A stretch of 64,000 nucleotides of DNA from Stromatinia cepivora. Taxonomy: Eukaryota; Ascomycota; Leotiomycetes; Helotiales; Sclerotiniaceae. The stretch is from positions 620,001 to 684,000 of the forward strand of contig RCTD01000025.1 in assembly GCA_014898415.1 (NCBI GenBank), read 5' to 3'. The notes beneath the pieces are model-generated. The model was not told the DNA's origin and made no database searches. It was given only the letters and a program-made list of their open reading frames with translations. The position numbers were made by a program, and so were the translations under genes. Positions 11,553 through 23,475 of the stretch are shown here, one piece after another (within the stretch, counting starts at the first letter, position 1; each line of letters begins with the position of its first letter).

Positions 11553-12922
11553 TTATTCATTCGTATTCTTCAAGGAGACCTCTAGACCATCCCACCTACC
11601 AGCTCTCATAGGGTCAAGCTTCCTCAATTCTGAAAGCCAAGACTTGCAATCTTGTATTTCATCACGTTCAGGCAAACGTTCCTCTATTTCACATACAGCT
11701 AGTGTGTACTCAAATAAAGCATCATAAACCCACTTACAGTCCTCACCCCCGTCAAGGAAATCCTTTAAATTGACAAGTTGTTTCTTGATATATTCAATAC
11801 GGTCTTCTCGAGAAAAGTTTGGGGTTATGGTTGCGTGACCAACAGACTCCGTGAGATTTGACATAAGAAATTGATGATAGAACCATACGGACTGATCATA
11901 TGGATATGCATCATTCCACATAGCTTTAGTAATAAGATCAAATTCTGGAGAAATGTCAGCACAACTCGGAAACGTGATAATTCGAGCCTATATTTACCAT
12001 CATCTAAGAATTGCCGCCTTTCAGTCGCGGTGGCCTGCCTCTCTTTGAGCAGTCTTGGTATTAGTTTACTCCGGTTATGCCAAGCCGAGAAGTTCTTCAA
12101 CTCAGCATTGATCATTCTTGTAGTGTGTGCAAATTCCGATTCGACCATGCTTGAACCATTTAATTTGGGATCTTCTAATTGAGAAACCACGGTACGTCGA
12201 TATCCCCAACCATGGAAATTTCGACTATCTCTTGTCAACATTTTCCCCACTAAGACAAGCTCGCGCTGCCACAGTCCTCTCGCAATATCGGCAGTCAGAC
12301 GGTCGTTTGCTTGTTTCAATAACCACAATCGATAATTCCATATCCAATAACATTTCGGCCAGCCCAACATTAATGGAAATATAAAATCCAAATCTGCTTG
12401 TATCAAATCAAGAATTGTAGAATTCTTCCCAGGAGTCGGGTGGTGCGGGTCGCCCTGGGTCGTGGTCAAGACCTCTGAAGATGCAGAGGTAGAGGATGAT
12501 GAGATTACGCCAGACGTCAAGCTCCCGGAACGCCCAGAAGAAGGAGATGGGGACTCCGATTCCGATGACAATTCCGATGATTTCGAGAATAATCCATAAA
12601 TTAGCAAACGCCTGCGGATGTTCCATATCGTATAGTATTCGGGATTCTTTGATAGCAGTTTGGAAGTAAGTTCGAGTACCTCAAGGGTATATTGCCTCTG
12701 TGCGATCTTTCACAAAATCAGAAGGGTCACCGAACAACTGGATATTGACCTACCTTGAGCTCAATCAGCTCTACCAAAGCTTTGTATTCTTCAATGTCCT
12801 TGCGTTCCTTTTGCTGGACTGCTATTGATTTTTGTTCAGTCGTTGCAATCCGTGGCATACCATGCTATACTTCTGATCAGTCCCAAGTTACTACGAAGTC
12901 TTGAGAGACATACGCTTGCCAT
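11553..12922 (-). CDS. BET4: Rab geranylgeranyltransferase subunit alpha
   Basis: Four exons: 12922-12914 (only MAS), 12864-12754, 12706-11998 and 11944-11553, giving 406 residues. Introns are 49, 47 and 53 nt with GTATGT, GTAGGT and GTAAAT donors. Five prenyltransferase-alpha repeats are visible: YTIWNIRR, YWIWNYRLWLL, FHGWGYRR, FSAWHNRS and SVWFYHQFL. With a beta subunit (Bet2) and the Rab escort protein, the enzyme adds geranylgeranyl groups to C-terminal cysteines of Rab GTPases, needed for membrane traffic. The N-terminus 'HGMPRIATTEQK' fits fungal Bet4. Unusual: a Ser/Thr-rich insertion of about 55 residues between repeats 1 and 2 (codons near 12590-12430), absent from my memory of compact homologues. 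Confidence 0.92.
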
Positions 12923-13097
12923 CTTGAGAACTTCTCCTTTATCGTTGGATTGACGAACTATCTGGATAAATGGATTACCGTTGGCTGGCGGGGTGGCTGG
13001 GCAGCCTTGTGAGATGAGAAGGTGCGACTCATAAATTCGGCAATCGGGGCCGGAACTTGGTCATGTAAAACTCCGACCGACCCAATGCACAGGACTA
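12923..13097. promoter_or_regulatory. BET4 upstream region
   Basis: This short stretch precedes the BET4 ATG (minus strand) and runs up to the AT-rich inserted element. No distinct motif was identified. Confidence 0.3.
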
Positions 13098-13674
13098 AAG
13101 TTTACACGAAACGCCTATTTTACACCCAAACTTATTCTATTCAATATAAAATATTAAATCAAAATATCATTATTAATAATTCAGATTAGAATTTTAAATA
13201 AAGAATCATATTAATCTATAACAAAAATAGCTATAATATTTTTAATTATTTTATTAAAGTATAATAAAAGATTTGATTTTCAAAAACTAAAAAATTTACG
13301 AAAATCGTTTAATTTTGATATAAAAATTACGCAAAAATATAATTTCAACTTTAATCTATTATATAATAATGACGGAATTAATTAGAACTTTGAAATTTTA
13401 ATAAATTAAATTTAAAGTAATAAATATTGAAATATGAGAATTTTAATATAAATTATCGAATATAGTATAATTAATAATTAATTGAAATTAATACCTTTAA
13501 ATCGTTATTTTTTATATAATTCTATATAAATCTTTTTATAATCTTCAAAACTTTAAAATATATATAGAAAATATAAATTAGCTAATGATAAATCACTTTT
13601 AAAGAATTTTATAGAAATATAATAAGTAATGAAAATTTATAGTAATCAATTGAAAATCGATTTCGCATAAACTT
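13098..13674. mobile_element. AT-rich 577-bp element with short inverted ends (RIP-like)
   Basis: A sharply bounded, very AT-rich block sits between two ordinary genes. Its ends are inverted: AAGTTTACACGAAACG at 13098 and, read on the other strand from 13674, AAGTTTATGCGAAATCG. Two central differences are transitions. Both ends are flanked by TA (13096-13097 and 13675-13676), as for Tc1/mariner-type insertions. There is no coding capacity. It is either a non-autonomous (MITE-like) element or a deletion derivative, later C-to-T mutated. The inverted match is only about 15 bases, so element identity is less certain than for the 39.8-kb one. Confidence 0.5.
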
Positions 13675-14175
13675 TATTGAGGTTACTATATGTCGGCTCA
13701 ATAATACAGGTTGTTGGTACTTGCTTCCGACAACAAATGGATCAATCAATATCTCTCGTCTCATCTCTTCTCCTACTTTCCCTCTATTCATACGTCCACC
13801 ACCGGGACCAGAAGAAATATCACCATTCTTACAGTATTACTAACTTCAGCAGTACAGCAGTGCGTCACCGACAATGCATGATTGTTCCTTGTGATAGTTT
13901 TATTTGCTCTATCGCCTTACTATAGGCTTCGCCGGTGCCCTTACCCGGTTGACATTCTTTGGCCATTAACAAGAAGAAGCCGTAGGATATCTTCGAGGAA
14001 ATCTCCCGTGGACTTACGGATCTGCTGCTTATTCCTCCCTCTTCTTTCAGGAAAACAGCGTGAGGTTGAATATTTCTATATTTTGTCGTTCTTTTCACGA
14101 GAGAGTGTCGATAAGCCGCTGTTCCTTCGCATCTTATCGTCGGCCTCCTCGATTCTCACTCTTTTTAGCGTTGCT
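13675..14175 (+). promoter_or_regulatory. Upstream region of the APC/C activator gene
   Basis: The frame of the downstream gene is open back to about 13882 but contains no ATG before 14176, which supports the chosen start. The region is pyrimidine-rich close to the start (several TTCTTTC/CTTCC stretches), common in fungal promoters and 5' leaders. Confidence 0.4.
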
Positions 14176-16885
14176 ATGTCTTCTTTCTTCAATGAAGGGT
14201 GGATTAATAGCTCTTCAAGGATTCAATATACTCCGGACGACTCAGGTTATGACAGTTCATCGCCCAGACGAAGGTTAAGTATACTCAGTGGTAAGCGCCA
14301 TATCTCCTCATTGATGTGTTGCATTGGCATTTTCTTAAATATCTGCAGATACCGATACGACCTATGATCCTTTTTTGAGACAGTTTCGAGATGAAAATGG
14401 AAAGGAATGGAAACCGAGTCTTTCCATACGAATCAAAAATGCAATTAATGGAGTTTCTATGGATCACAAGCTATCAACGATTGCACCGAATAGCCTTAGG
14501 TTCGATGGGGCGTCAGATAGTTCCAAGACTCCAATGACTTCGTCGTCTTCGACACTACCTCGATCCAATACTAAAACTAGGCCAACTCTCTCAAACACGC
14601 TTCGGGCTCGAACGTCGGTCGACTCGACCCAGACTAGAAAGTCTCTCAGCTCTTTGCATTCTCCCGATCGATTTCTGCCCGTTTTAAAAAGATCCGACTC
14701 CGCGGCACAGAGTTTCCGTGCTAATAAAGATCCTGGAACTCTTTCTCCATATGAAAGATTAATGAGGCACAGTAGTGCAAGCCTTGATGCTTTCAATCCA
14801 CGTCGACGCGCAACGTCACCTATTCCGCTAGCCTCTCGGCCCGATTCAAGACGAATAGTTTCTGCAAATCGTGGTAGAGGTATGCAATATCTAACGGCAA
14901 TAAGTGATCCCCACTCTAATCATTCTACAGGTGCTACTGCCCTTACCTTCCAGAGAAACGCCCCAACAACACCCAACGGGGAGAGGCAGGTATGTCCAAG
15001 TCTTGATTCAGATTTCCATTCATTCCTCTCAGCACATACAGTCAATAGTGAGGAAGGATGCGAAGTTTGATATTATCACCCTTTTATTCCTTGTACTGAT
15101 TATCACAGGTCAGTGTAGGAACTGTATGGGCTGTCGGAGGAGTGGCTCCCGTGAGCGCTGGCATTTCGGATGGTCGCGGTGGTTTGTTAGGTAGCGGAAC
15201 AAATGCACCGTTATATACTACATCCTTCTCCGCCTCGCGCCCAAAAGCACAGGAGGATTTCGAAAAGCATGAAGATAGGTTGGCACAAGCATTAGACATT
15301 GATCGCATCCAACGTGTTTTTGAGTTTCGAGATTCGTTAACGACACCGCCCGCAACTCCCCTCGATTCCAGGTCGAAGAAGCATAATTTTGAAATGAAGA
15401 CGGCATGGAATGGAACAGAGTGGGTGCTGGGTGGACCAGAACAAAGTTAGTAACTTTGCTTCATACTATCTATATTTACAGACTCAGTTCTAATTATTAT
15501 ACAGAGCAACAACTACCACAAGAACCTCGGACGCTTCCTGTTGCTCCTTTCAAATATGTTTCTCCGTTGTTGTTATATTGTTTTTACTGACATTCACCAC
15601 AGTTCTTGATGCACCAAATTTACGAGACGACTTTTATTGCTCGGTTCTTGCATACTCCGCAACAAGTCATACACTGGCCGTTGGCTTGGGTTCATTGCTT
15701 TATGCATGGTCCGAAATGGCTGGAGTTCATTTACTTCATGGCGGAACTTCAAATGCTTCTTGGCTAACATCTCTAGCATTCTCGTCTACACAAGGAGCTA
15801 AATCTATACTTGCATTTGGCAGGTCAGATGGATCTTTAAGTCTTTTATCACTTTACGATAGTCTATTGCCAAGATTCGAGGTTCAGCAGCCATGCCCTAT
15901 AGCTTGTGTCGCTTGGAGACCTTCTATTACAATGCGACCTTCCCGGAATCCACTCGCATCGGGTATTATGGTGAAGACAGAAGATTTGATTGTTGGAGAT
16001 GAACAAGGCAATGTATACTACTATGCTGTTGAGTGGCCTGATGCATGGGAAGTAACTCGCGATGGTTGGTCTGGCTCTATGGCACTTATTGCCCGAATTT
16101 CCATCCACACCCAACAAATATGTGGTCTCTCTTTTTCCACTGACGGCTCTTCATTCGCAACTGGAGGCAACGATAATCTTTGTTGTCTCTTCCGTACAAA
16201 CGAGGTCACCCGTCCTTCTCGTGATCAGCTTGGCACCGCAGAAGAAGTGTTTCTCGCCACAGCAGGAATGCGTCGCATACACAGCGTAACCGGTCAAAAT
16301 CGCGTTAAGGAAATCACTTCTGGTGCTGAAAAACATCGTTGGATCCATGGAGCTGCTGTCAAAGCAATTGCATTTTGTCCTTGGAGAGATGGTCTCATCG
16401 CAACTGGCGGAGGCAGTAACGATAAATGCATTCATTTCTTTCATACCTCATCTGGAGCCTGTCTCGCCACCATCAGCGTAGCGGCTCAAGTGACCTCCCT
16501 TATCTGGTCCACTACTCGTCGCGAAATTGCGGCCACATTTGGCTACGCGCAACCGGAACATCCTTATCGGATCGCGGTTTTTAGCTGGCCGGATTGTAAA
16601 CAAGTGGCTGCTATTCCATGGGAAGGTGAACATAGAGCATTATTTGCAATACCATACCCAGGTGGTCCAAACGAAAGCCATAGTAGCAGAGAAGGTGGAA
16701 GGGCTATGACGAGGACGGCTCAAGAAGGTTGTTTAGTGGTGGCTAGTAGTGATGAGAGTGTCAAGTTTCATGAGGTTTGGACAAGTAGTATGAAAGCTAC
16801 TAGTGGGGGTGAAGGTTTACTTGGTGGAAGTGATATTCTAGAAGGATTAGAGGGAATTGATAAAGAGGGGGCTGTTATCAGATGA
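14176..16885 (+). CDS. AMA1: Cdc20/Fizzy-family APC/C activator, Ama1-like
   Basis: Exons: 14176-14290, 14349-14989, 15109-15445, 15505 to about 15554, and about 15602-16885; about 808 residues. The C-box is 'SPDRFLP', and 'PYERLMRHSSASLDAFNPRR' follows. The linker 'PRTLPVAPFK' joins 'VLDAPNLRDDFYCSVLAYS', the family's blade-1 signature. WD40 repeats (LAVGLGSLLYAW, ICGLSFSTDGSSFATGGNDN, VKAIAFCPWRDGLIATGGGS) lead to a C-terminal Ile-Arg (IR) tail. Such proteins recruit substrates to the anaphase-promoting complex; the C-box/linker style points to the meiotic Ama1/Mfr1 branch. Odd point: the exon 4-5 junction has no GT donor that keeps the frame (AAA-TATGTT...CCACAG-TTCTTGAT), as if two G were missing. 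Confidence 0.85.
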
Positions 16886-19291
16886 ATTTGTGCGATAGTG
16901 TAGGATTGGAAGACTAGGGGTGTAAAGGTAAGTGTCAAAGAATGCTACAAGGTTAGTTCTTAAGAAGAAAGGTGTGGTATTTTGGTGTAAAGACTTCTTT
17001 CTGTACGGAATAAATTGGAACAAGACCAGGAGGAAAATAGTTTCCTAGATGAGATAGCAGATGGAATCGGAGAGATGAAGGGATAAAGGGATGATACCCA
17101 CATGCTTCTCTTCCTCTGGCTGCAGACAAAGAGTACAAATTTGTCTTATTCAATGAAATTGAAATTGATACTAAAATTGATACATTCATTCGTTCTTTAC
17201 CTTGAATATCTCAAAACTTGAACTTGTGAATTTTTCTTGTTATGTTTACCCATGTAATGTATTGTGTTTAATTTGTAAATGTTGAGTGGTGAGCACTGGG
17301 AATTAATCATTAACCACGAAAAGTTGGGTAAAGTAAGGTCACCGGTAGTTAATAAATACAAAATACAAGTACCGTGCGTAGTAAAGACCATTTTCATCCA
17401 TGTAAAAAAAAGGTGGAAAACTCGGGGCTCACTAGTTAAAGAAAAGAAAAAGAAAAAAACTCACAAGTGCTCACCCTCACCGGCCGCCCGTGGGCATTAT
17501 AAAAATCTATATCTATCTATAATTTAATTTACAAAGAAGCTTTTAGCTCAGCTCAGCTCAGCTCAGCTCAGCTCGCCGGTGAGTGAATGAGTGAATGAGT
17601 GACCTCACCTCACCGGGAGCAAAGAAAGAATCTTTCTGGAGAAAAATAAAAGGGTGTCTGTCTGTTCACCGGGAGCACAAACAAGAAAAAGCTCACCGAC
17701 ACACACCCGGGACACAATTCTTCACTTCATTGAGGAGGTGGTGGGTCCCTGGACCCTGGAGATAATATTTAGTTTGCGGAGTATATGTTGCAGTATGATT
17801 GTGGGCTAATGATTCTATATCTGCTCTTTCCTTTACGCTACAGTTACAAGTACAACTAACATTAATAGTACGTCACGATTAGCAACTCGCTCACTCACAC
17901 AATCACATATTCATTACTATCAAAATCTATCTCATTTTTGCATTTTAATATGTTTTTTCAATTTTTATTTAAACTATCTCAACGCATGTGGACGCATACG
18001 GTAAGCTAACGTAGCTCAATTGATCTGTGAAATTTCGCCAAACCAACGAGTTTTCTACGTCACGTCATTGTGCTTTCATGATATCCCCTATTTCACTCTC
18101 TGACTGCTGTACCATAGTACCCAAGTACCAATCCACTGTGCTCTAAAGCGAGCTCAACTATCCTTTGATTTCGTAATGTATCATATCGACCTCTCAATCC
18201 CCAATCCCGGAATGCAAAGTGCTTGACAAGCAGGCAAGCAATCAAGCAACCAAGTAGGCATTCCCCAATCATCAAATCGCCTTGGCAAATGTGATGATTC
18301 GAATGCTAAACGCCAGACACCTTGCTCACGTGGAAAAACAACGATGGGTGGTATTTCTTGAGAAAACGTTCAACGGAAAAAGTAAAAAGTAAATTTTGAA
18401 AAGAAAAGTAAGAGAGTTATTGAGTTCGTTAGAGATACTCCTTGCACATGATGACAAAGCTGACTCTTCGGTATTCCTTGAGAAATTTCCAGGAATTTTC
18501 AAGACCATGAACCACTCCGGCTGAATGGTTGTAAGCTCTGTTTTGGTGAACATAGTATCGGCCATTCTAACTTGGTTGAAGAATATTGGTGAAGTTGTAG
18601 AAGACTAGGCTCCAAAAGGCCAGATTCCATGTATGATGCAATCAATTGAGCGGACGAATTCGAAGATTGTTCGTTCTTAAGAGTGTCTCAAAGAGAGTAT
18701 GTCTCAATCAATGCTGATAGAGTGTTGGGCGCCGTTGAGTATTCGGAAGCTTCGACCGCTCTTAGCCCTTCAACATTAGTCGGTTTTGTTTCGCTGGTTG
18801 CTCTGCTCCTACATATACAGATAGATCTCATTCATTGTATTGTAATTGTTATGCGGAGAGTGGAGATTATCATTGTAAAATTTCCAGGAATTTTAAAGCA
18901 CTGGATGAAAGGATGAGGGATGGGCGCTCATTCGATTTCGTATCGTACCTGAAGAACTAGATCTTTCTTAACCTAGAATGAAGTCGATGCTAATAACGAA
19001 GACATGATGCATCTGTCGCCATTCGTGTAGAAAGATTTCGGCCTTCCTGATGTTGGGATTTCGTCCTTGGTTCGCAAATATCAGCTCTAGGTGAAAAGCC
19101 GTCTTGTACTGACTCATATCTGCTGCCTGTGAAAGGAAAAGTATGCTTGGATGTTCGGTAAAGCGACAACTTCACCCAGAATGAGGTTGACCAACGTCTG
19201 TGCGCTTTTGCTCGCGAGCATGGAGAATATTCATACAATAAACAAAGTACACTTAGGTAAGTCAATGCCGATGGCATGACCTCCCAACGAA
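16886..19291. other. 2.4-kb intergenic stretch with simple repeats
   Basis: It holds the 3' ends of two convergent genes (APC/C activator at 16885, RXT3 at 19292). Short frames at 17279, 18093, 18326 and 18683 have no family signal. Simple repeats are described separately. 17450-17720 is unusually rich in GCTCACCGG-like words, with 'caccgg' or 'gccggt' occurring several times. Confidence 0.45.
17545..17574. repeat. (AGCTC)6 microsatellite
   Basis: Six exact copies of AGCTC, followed by 'gccggtgagtgaatgagtga' with a further GAGTGAAT repeat. No coding context. Confidence 0.9.
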
Positions 19292-22200
19292 TCAGTTGTT
19301 TGCAGGAGCAGATGCAGAAGAATCAGCTGCATCTGCTACAATAAGTGGAGAAGAATCTCCACCAATGTGGAGAGCCTGGGCCTGAGCTTGTGTCTCAGGT
19401 GCAGCTGTAGGGACTTCTACAACCGGGACAATTTGTGGAATACTTTCCTGGTTCTTCAATCCCACCGACCCCCCAACCCTGTCATCCTGCCCCCGGGCCG
19501 CCGGAATTCTTGTTTGTGTTTCTGATTCAGAAATGATGTGATTTGGATCTCTAGTGAGCTCCACTTCTTTGATAACATTGTCTTGGCGATCTGATGAAGT
19601 TGCGGTCGATTGTACGGCAAGTATTCCTGTTTCTGGTGTGCGTGCAGGTATTGATTTTTGAGGAGCCGGAGCTGGTGCGTCAAGTACCATGGATTCTGGC
19701 ACTGATACTCCTTCTGGGATACCGCTTTCTCTGTTTGATGAGGTATTTAAGCTCGCAGCTGGGACATTGATATGGCTTCTCTCCAAAGTTGGATTGACAT
19801 TGTCTCTATCCTCTTGAGATTCTTGCGATTTCTTCTTCGAAAGTTCGAGGATGGAATTAGAGTTCTTCATATATTGCGCAGTATATTCTGAGATGTTTGC
19901 TCCAGTAAGGTCCTGCTATTATCAACGTGTTAGTAATTGGTCCAAAAGTAAGAGTTTCAATGCTCAAAGAAAATATTGCTTACGGTGTGGGCTCGTAACT
20001 GATGCGTCTTGCTTGGTAAAGCTCCATTTCCTGTCATTTCTTGATCCTTCTGAGCGACTGGAAGTTTGCCGTTCTTAATACCCTTTGATGAATCTCGCGG
20101 ATTTCCCTTCCACCAACTTCCCATGCCAACACCTTTAATTTCTCCATCATTCAGAACATGTCGTCCACCCGAATCACCTCTCATGTGACTTTCTTCCATT
20201 ACTATGTCCTCTTCATTTCCATGATCTATGGCTCGTTTTCCATTCCCGTTCATCTTCGTTTCCAACCACAATTCGCGTTCTCGGTCAGCTTCCTGTTCTT
20301 GTCTATCCGTGGATTTCTCCTGATGTTGCATGTTCAAGAACCGTTTCTTGGCAAAGTTTCCACCTTCCATTCCATCCACTCCATCAACCCACTTTATGTT
20401 CATGATCAAATAACTCAAACCATCATGTGCAGTTGTGTTTTTTCCTCCCCACTCACGACTCTTGATACCAAATCGGACTTTGCTAGAGTATTTGTCAAGA
20501 CAATCCAGAACAAGTACTGTGACATGGAGGTCATGATCCATACGAATTGGCATAGGACCTTTGGCAGGGGGGTGATCAAAAGATTCGTCCGGTCCGCGAT
20601 ACGGGATATCAAGTTCTGGTTCAACAGAAACACCTTCATCTGATGGATAGAGATTCAAAAGCTTAACATCGACATCTTTGGCCCACTTTCCGCAAATCCA
20701 ACCTTGATGAATACAAGCAGCAATGATATCCGAATCATCCGAATAGACGTCAGTACCCCATAGATTTTTCCGGTAAGTAATTTCTTCTCTACTTTCTGGT
20801 CTGAGATGAGCTCGAGAGATTTTGATGGTATATGTGCAATTGACCTTGCCTTCAAAATTTGGGAAAGCTCTATTGGTACTGGCAAAGGCACGATTATACG
20901 GGAGACGATCGGAAGAGCTGGATCGGTACAGTTTGAGATTAGGTTGGTAGTACTCGTATCCAAGATGGCAACGGGGATGAATCGAAGCTGCATCAATGAT
21001 CGCTTGCGACTTAACTTCGTATCTAGGCATACGGATAATGGTATTCATAGGCGAGACAATTTTTGGTCCTGCTGTATGGTGATGATGATGATGTCGTTGG
21101 ATGTGATGATGTGGAACGACCGATCTCTCGCCATTTGGTGGAGATACATTACCATTAGTGCCCTTGATGCTCTTGAATGGTGTCAAAGATTGTGACGAAG
21201 GTGATGGGATATGATCCGAAGCATCAGGTCGATGATGGTGACTAAAACATATTAGATTAAGTAACTAGAATGGGGATAGAGGAACATACTGATGTCTATG
21301 TGCAGCATGCTTTGTACGCTTTGCTCTGCCGTTAGGTGTCTGTCGGCCAGTGCTGCTTTCATCATCACCTCTCTCTTCTTCCTTAAGCTTTCGGCGTCTT
21401 CCAAATGGACGGGTCATCACGGAACCATTGTTTTCAATGGGTGAGTTATGAGCAGAGGGTGAATCCAGGTCATCACGACGTGGGCCAGAAAAGGGCAATC
21501 CTCCGGCAGTAGATCCTGCAACAGGACTGGGCATGCTCATAGTTGCACCTACTCCACTTCCAATACCGTGAAATATCTTACCAAATTCGCTCTTGATACC
21601 TGGTTCGCCAGCAGGACCAGGGTGCTGAACTTGTGCACCTTGTACCGCTTGAGGAATGGGTGAAATTCGACCTCCTCTACGATTGTCTTGAACGCTTAAC
21701 AGGCTTCTCTGGCTTTGCTGTCGCTGCATCATTTGAGGGGCTTCTTCAACTGGTCTTCTTTGGGGAGAGTCATGCTGTTGGTATTGAGCATTTGGCGGCA
21801 TTGATCCACCGTATGCCAATTGTTGAGGCTGCATCACGCGTGCTTGACCTTCGGCCACTTGTTGTCTTGCCATATGTTGCTGCTGCTGCTGCTGGTGTGG
21901 AGCACGAGTCATTCTTTCTTCATATGATTGCTCAAAATGAGGACCTGGACATGGTGCTGTTTGTGACTGTGGATGTGGCTGTGGCTGGTGATGAGAAACA
22001 GGGGGATACCGAGGGTCACGTTGTTCATGATGGGGCACTGGATCATAAGCGGGGTGGTTCGGGTATTGTGGGGCCGCGCTTCGTGGGTAATCATAACCAT
22101 TGCCATGCTGTGGATAAGATGGCGGCGGACGGTCATACGGCGGTGGTTCATATGCCATTCTCTGGTCATGTCCAGCGCGAACCCAAGCTGCGTGTTCACG

Positions 22201-23475
22201 AGGATCAGGTTGTCGACCATAGATCTGGGAATGAGTTCGTTGCGGAATTTGGTGGGGATACTCCCCGTGCATGCCAGGCCGTTCGTGCATGGCCAAAGCT
22301 TGTTCACGCTCTGTAACCGACCTTTCCCTCTGGCTCAACATCATTGCCGCCGCCGCTGCTTCCCTATCCCTATCCCTTTCTCTCTCTCTTTCCCTCTCCC
22401 TATCCCGCTCTCTTTCAATATGCTCGAAGGCTGGATCATGCCTATTGTTGAAACCACCGGGAGGTCTCTGATGGATAGGTTCTCCTCTGGTCAAAGTCTC
22501 CAATCCTCGAGGGTCATGATCTACTCTTCTACCACCAAATTGTGGTTCGCCATGCAAGGTTGGACGGTCTCCAGAACGAGAAATGGAGGAGTTGTATGCC
22601 ATTGGTTGACTGCTTGGTCGCGGGGGCATGCTCATATTATTCATTCTCATCCCTTGTTGTGAATCTCGCCTATCCTCTGGGTGTTGTGCTATGGGATTTT
22701 GGGCGGGTCTTGGACCATACTGCTGAGGGGTACCATGTCGATGGTCAGGTGTCCCATATTGTCCTGGTGGCGATCCTGCCGAGTTTGCCCGGTGATCTCT
22801 ATGTTCATACCGTGATTCAGGTGTCCGAGGACGTCCAAAAGATGCATATTCATTTGCAGCGGAATTAACGCGTGGTGAAGCATGCGTCGCGCTACCATAC
22901 ATAGGAGGTGGTGCCGATGTGTTGATTGGGGAAGTGTACTGGCCCGGCATTGGATCTCGATTAGCCGGTGTTGGACCTCCAAGTAATGATGAAATGGACA
23001 TGTTACTTCCAGCAGTGCTCGGTGGTCTATTCAAAGGTGGTGGTGGTAGCTCTCGACCGCTTGGAAAGCCAGCTGGCGGACCAACAGATACCGGAGGTGC
23101 TCGAGGGTGTGGTGGCCCATACGCATGTTGAATGGGTCCTTGGTGTTGCTGCTGTTGCTGAGGGGAGGATGGAGGTGGCATACCTCGTCCTACTGGAGTA
23201 CCATGTCCAATCGAAGAAGAGCTTGGGTGCCTTGAATGACCTCCTCCATGTATTGATGGTGGACCGTCTTGATAACGCGCTTGAAAATATTGTCCATCAG
23301 AAGTTCTTCGTTGATGATCCGCGTATGAAGGAGGGGCGTTCGGTGGATGCGACGACGTAGGATATTGTGATGTTTGACCATTTGGCGCAGGTGGAAATGT
23401 AGAACGGCCATATGGAGAAGCCGTGTTGGTATTCCGCGAGAACGGTAACTGCGGCGGAGGTCTTCCACCTTCCAT
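19292..23475 (-). CDS. RXT3: Rxt3, Rpd3L histone deacetylase complex subunit
   Basis: Three exons: 23475-21290, 21241-19984 and 19912-19292, giving 1354 residues. Introns are 48 nt (GTATGT...TTTTAG) and 71 nt (GTAAGC...AGCAG). Exon 1 is a long Pro/Gln/Ser/His-rich disordered region with an RERDRERERERERDRDRE charged run. Exon 2 carries the Rxt3 core, recognised by 'NLWGTDVYSDDSDIIAACIH' and 'GWICGKWAKDVDVKLLNLYP', then 'PIRMDHDLHVTVLVLDCLDK' and 'SREWGGKNT'. A poly-His stretch (IQRHHHHHHTAG) sits at its start. Exon 3 is a polar tail. In yeast Rxt3 belongs to the large Rpd3 complex, which represses transcription through histone deacetylation. The fungal protein is much longer than yeast Rxt3, mostly through low-complexity sequence. 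Confidence 0.9.

Noticed and set aside
13882..14175. In-frame upstream extension of the APC/C activator
   Set aside because: The open frame contains no ATG before 14176, and the sequence reads like pyrimidine-rich leader rather than protein.
18093..18565. Two minus-strand frames of 60 and 79 residues
   Set aside because: No family similarity, no splice or start context, and biased composition; too weak to call.
21633..22662. Long plus-strand frames (227 and 229 residues) opposite RXT3
   Set aside because: They are antisense shadows of the repetitive Pro/Gln/His-rich exon 1 of RXT3; no family motif, and the minus strand has the Rxt3 core and clean introns.
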